From Pseudoduganella ginsengisoli (GTDB taxonomy: Bacteria; Pseudomonadota; Gammaproteobacteria; Burkholderiales; Burkholderiaceae_D): DNA of 64,000 nucleotides. Location of the stretch: positions 1-64,000 of the forward strand of contig NZ_WNLA01000004.1 in the NCBI RefSeq assembly GCF_009720865.1, written 5' to 3'. Positions 62,696 through 64,000 of this stretch are shown here, piece by piece. Position 1 is the first letter of the stretch. Every line of letters begins with the position of its first letter. The translations under genes and the position numbers were made by a program. The notes beneath the pieces are model-generated. The model worked only from the letters and a program-made list of their open reading frames with translations. It was not told the DNA's origin and searched no databases.

Positions 62696-63079
62696 ATGGC
62701 TTACTCGGAAAAAGTGTTGGACCACTACGAAAACCCGCGCAACGTTGGTTCCTTTGAAAAGGGCGACGATTCCGTTGGCACCGGCATGGTGGGCGCACCG
62801 GCTTGCGGCGACGTGATGAAGCTGCAAATCAAGGTGGGCGCGGATGGCCTGATCGAAGACGCCAAGTTCAAGACCTATGGCTGCGGTTCCGCGATTGCGT
62901 CGTCGTCGCTGGTGACCGAATGGGTGAAAGGCAAGTCGCTGGATGAAGCGCTGGCCATCAAGAACACGGCTATTGCGGAAGAACTGGCGCTGCCGCCAGT
63001 GAAGATCCACTGCTCGATCCTGGCGGAAGACGCCATCAAGGCGGCCGTCAACGACTACAAGGCGAAGCATTCGGCATAA
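62696..63079 (+). CDS. iscU: Fe-S cluster scaffold IscU
   Basis: 127 residues. The three cluster ligand Cys lie in [19 protein letters not shown] and [16 protein letters not shown] (about residue 98) is the HscA-binding motif. It assembles [2Fe-2S] clusters with IscS and passes them on with HscBA. Confidence 0.96.
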   Translation: MAYSEKVLDHYENPRNVGSFEKGDDSVGTGMVGAPACGDVMKLQIKVGADGLIEDAKFKTYGCGSAIASSSLVTEWVKGKSLDEALAIKNTAIAEELALPPVKIHCSILAEDAIKAAVNDYKAKHSA

Positions 63080-63092
63080 GCTGGAGGACAGT

Positions 63093-63416
63093 ATGGCAAT
63101 TACCCTGACCGAAAAAGCGGCCAAGCACATCAACCGCTACATTGAACGCCGCGGCAAGGGCCTGGGCCTGCGCTTTGGTGTGCGCACCACTGGCTGCTCC
63201 GGTCTGGCCTACAAGCTGGAATACGTGGACGAAGCGGATGAGCAGGACAGCGTGTTCGAATCGCACGGCGTGAAAGTGTTCGTCGATCCGAAAAGCTTGC
63301 CGTACATTGATGGCACGGAACTCGATTTCGCGCGGGAAGGCTTGAACGAAGGCTTCAAGTTCAACAACCCGAACGAGAAAGATGCGTGCGGCTGCGGCGA
63401 AAGCTTCCGCATTTAA
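63093..63416 (+). CDS. iscA: A-type Fe-S carrier IscA
   Basis: 107 residues. Conserved Cys in [15 protein letters not shown] and the C-terminal CGCGESF, with text [17 protein letters not shown]. IscA binds iron or clusters and delivers them to [4Fe-4S] targets. It is 13 bases after iscU. Confidence 0.95.
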   Translation: MAITLTEKAAKHINRYIERRGKGLGLRFGVRTTGCSGLAYKLEYVDEADEQDSVFESHGVKVFVDPKSLPYIDGTELDFAREGLNEGFKFNNPNEKDACGCGESFRI

Positions 63417-63427
63417 TACATCACACC

Positions 63428-63940
63428 GTGCAGAACCACTTCGAACTCTTTAACCTGCCACAGCAATTTGCCATCGATGCGGGGGCGCTGGACAGCGCCT
63501 TCCGCGACGTGCAAAGCCGCGTCCATCCCGACCGCTTCGTCAACGCGACGGATGCGGAAAAACGCGTCGCCATGCAATGGGCGACGCGCGCCAATGAAGC
63601 ATACCAAACGCTGAAAAATCCGCAGCTGCGCGCCAAATACCTGTGTGAACTCAATGGCGTGGACTTGCAGACCGAGTCCAACACTGCCATGCCGCCGGCC
63701 TTCCTGATGCAGCAAATGGAATGGCGCGAAGCGCTGGAAGACGCCAGGGCGCAAAAGGATATCGGCGAGCTGGAACAGCTTGACGGCCAGCTGCGCGGCG
63801 CGCGCAAGGCGCAACTGAACGATATTGAAAACCAGTTGAACAGCGGCGACTACCATGCCGCCGCGCAGGGCGTGCGCGCTTTGATGTTCCTGGAAAAATT
63901 TGGCGACGAAGTCCGCTTTGCCTTCGACGCGATCGAATAA
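63428..63940 (+). CDS. hscB: Fe-S co-chaperone HscB
   Basis: 170 residues from a GTG start at 63428 (protein begins MQNHFELFNLP, as HscB does); no ATG is available near this point. J-domain HPD motif at 33-35 (VHPDRFVNATDAEKR), and a C-terminal helical bundle that binds IscU. It stimulates HscA ATPase activity. Confidence 0.93.
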   Translation: MQNHFELFNLPQQFAIDAGALDSAFRDVQSRVHPDRFVNATDAEKRVAMQWATRANEAYQTLKNPQLRAKYLCELNGVDLQTESNTAMPPAFLMQQMEWREALEDARAQKDIGELEQLDGQLRGARKAQLNDIENQLNSGDYHAAAQGVRALMFLEKFGDEVRFAFDAIE

Positions 63941-63951
63941 GAAAAACCCCT

Positions 63952-64000
63952 ATGGCACTTCTGCAAATTTCCGAACCCGGCATGTCGACCGCGCCGCACC
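63952..64000 (+). CDS. hscA: Fe-S chaperone HscA, 5' end only
   Basis: The ATG at 63952 begins MALLQISEPGMSTAPH, the usual HscA N-terminus. The window ends after 16 codons, so the gene is cut off. It follows hscB by 11 bases in the isc operon. Confidence 0.85.
   Translation, partial: MALLQISEPGMSTAPH

Noticed and set aside
60869..63133. Long open frame (about 750 codons) on the minus strand over the isc operon
   Set aside because: It is a GC-rich shadow of iscR-iscS-iscU; the composition is low-complexity His/Arg/Val-rich and matches no family.
1..64000. tRNA, rRNA, CRISPR arrays, insertion sequences
   Set aside because: No clover-leaf sequence, rRNA text, repeated spacer array or transposase was recognised in either strand.

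Overview
The window is a continuous, gene-dense stretch of a high-G+C bacterial chromosome. The gene content points to a betaproteobacterium of the order Burkholderiales, most likely an Oxalobacteraceae relative of Janthinobacterium, Duganella or Massilia. This is inferred from the isc operon layout, the PA0069-type radical SAM gene, the i4b-like type VI secretion genes and overall codon use, not from a database match. No rRNA, tRNA, CRISPR array, insertion sequence or phage gene was seen, and no gap between genes exceeds about 300 bases.

Layout. 1-13.2 kb is mixed housekeeping: an exported hypothetical protein, a large DUF748 envelope protein, a di-haem cytochrome c peroxidase-like lipoprotein, a BaeSR-type two-component pair, an orphan ParA, a citrate-synthase-like protein carrying its own DNA-binding domain, an MFS exporter and an alpha/beta hydrolase. 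12.4-25.9 kb is a type VI secretion cluster: an M15 peptidoglycan peptidase, tssM, an OmpA-like protein, tssL (opposite strand), a TPR lipoprotein, tssB, tssC, hcp, tssE, clpV and tssA. It lacks tssJ, tssK, tssF, tssG and vgrG, which must lie elsewhere if the machine works. 25.9-34.6 kb holds a DTW-domain tRNA-modifying enzyme, an operon of DUF2760 plus two unusual Hsp70 proteins (with a perfect 24-bp palindrome at its promoter) and a chemoreceptor with three near-identical tandem repeats.

34.7-42.4 kb is the most interesting part. A radical SAM gene has a near-consensus LexA box at its promoter. It is followed by a lower-G+C, tightly coupled three-gene operon: an FAD/NAD(P)-binding protein with a large C-terminal extension, a 234-residue middle protein, and an SMC/Rad50-like ATPase with a CPVC zinc hook. 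This matches the effector - middle component - ATPase plan of ABC-three-component (Lamassu/DdmABC-type) defence systems, with a flavoprotein as the presumed effector. A 24-codon leader ORF, coupled to the first gene by a TTGA overlap, may belong to the operon.

42.4-60.7 kb returns to high-G+C housekeeping: ChaC, AzoR, a LysR regulator divergent from a VOC-FahA-MaiA aromatic degradation cassette, a membrane diguanylate cyclase, a MacA/MacB-like ABC export operon with two permeases, a large hybrid histidine kinase, an ArgP/ArgO-type regulator-exporter pair, an unrecognised secreted protein and a uracil-DNA-glycosylase-like protein with an altered active-site motif. 60.8-64.0 kb is the iscR-iscS-iscU-iscA-hscB-hscA iron-sulfur operon, with a clear sigma70 promoter overlapped by an IscR type-1 site; hscA is cut by the window end.
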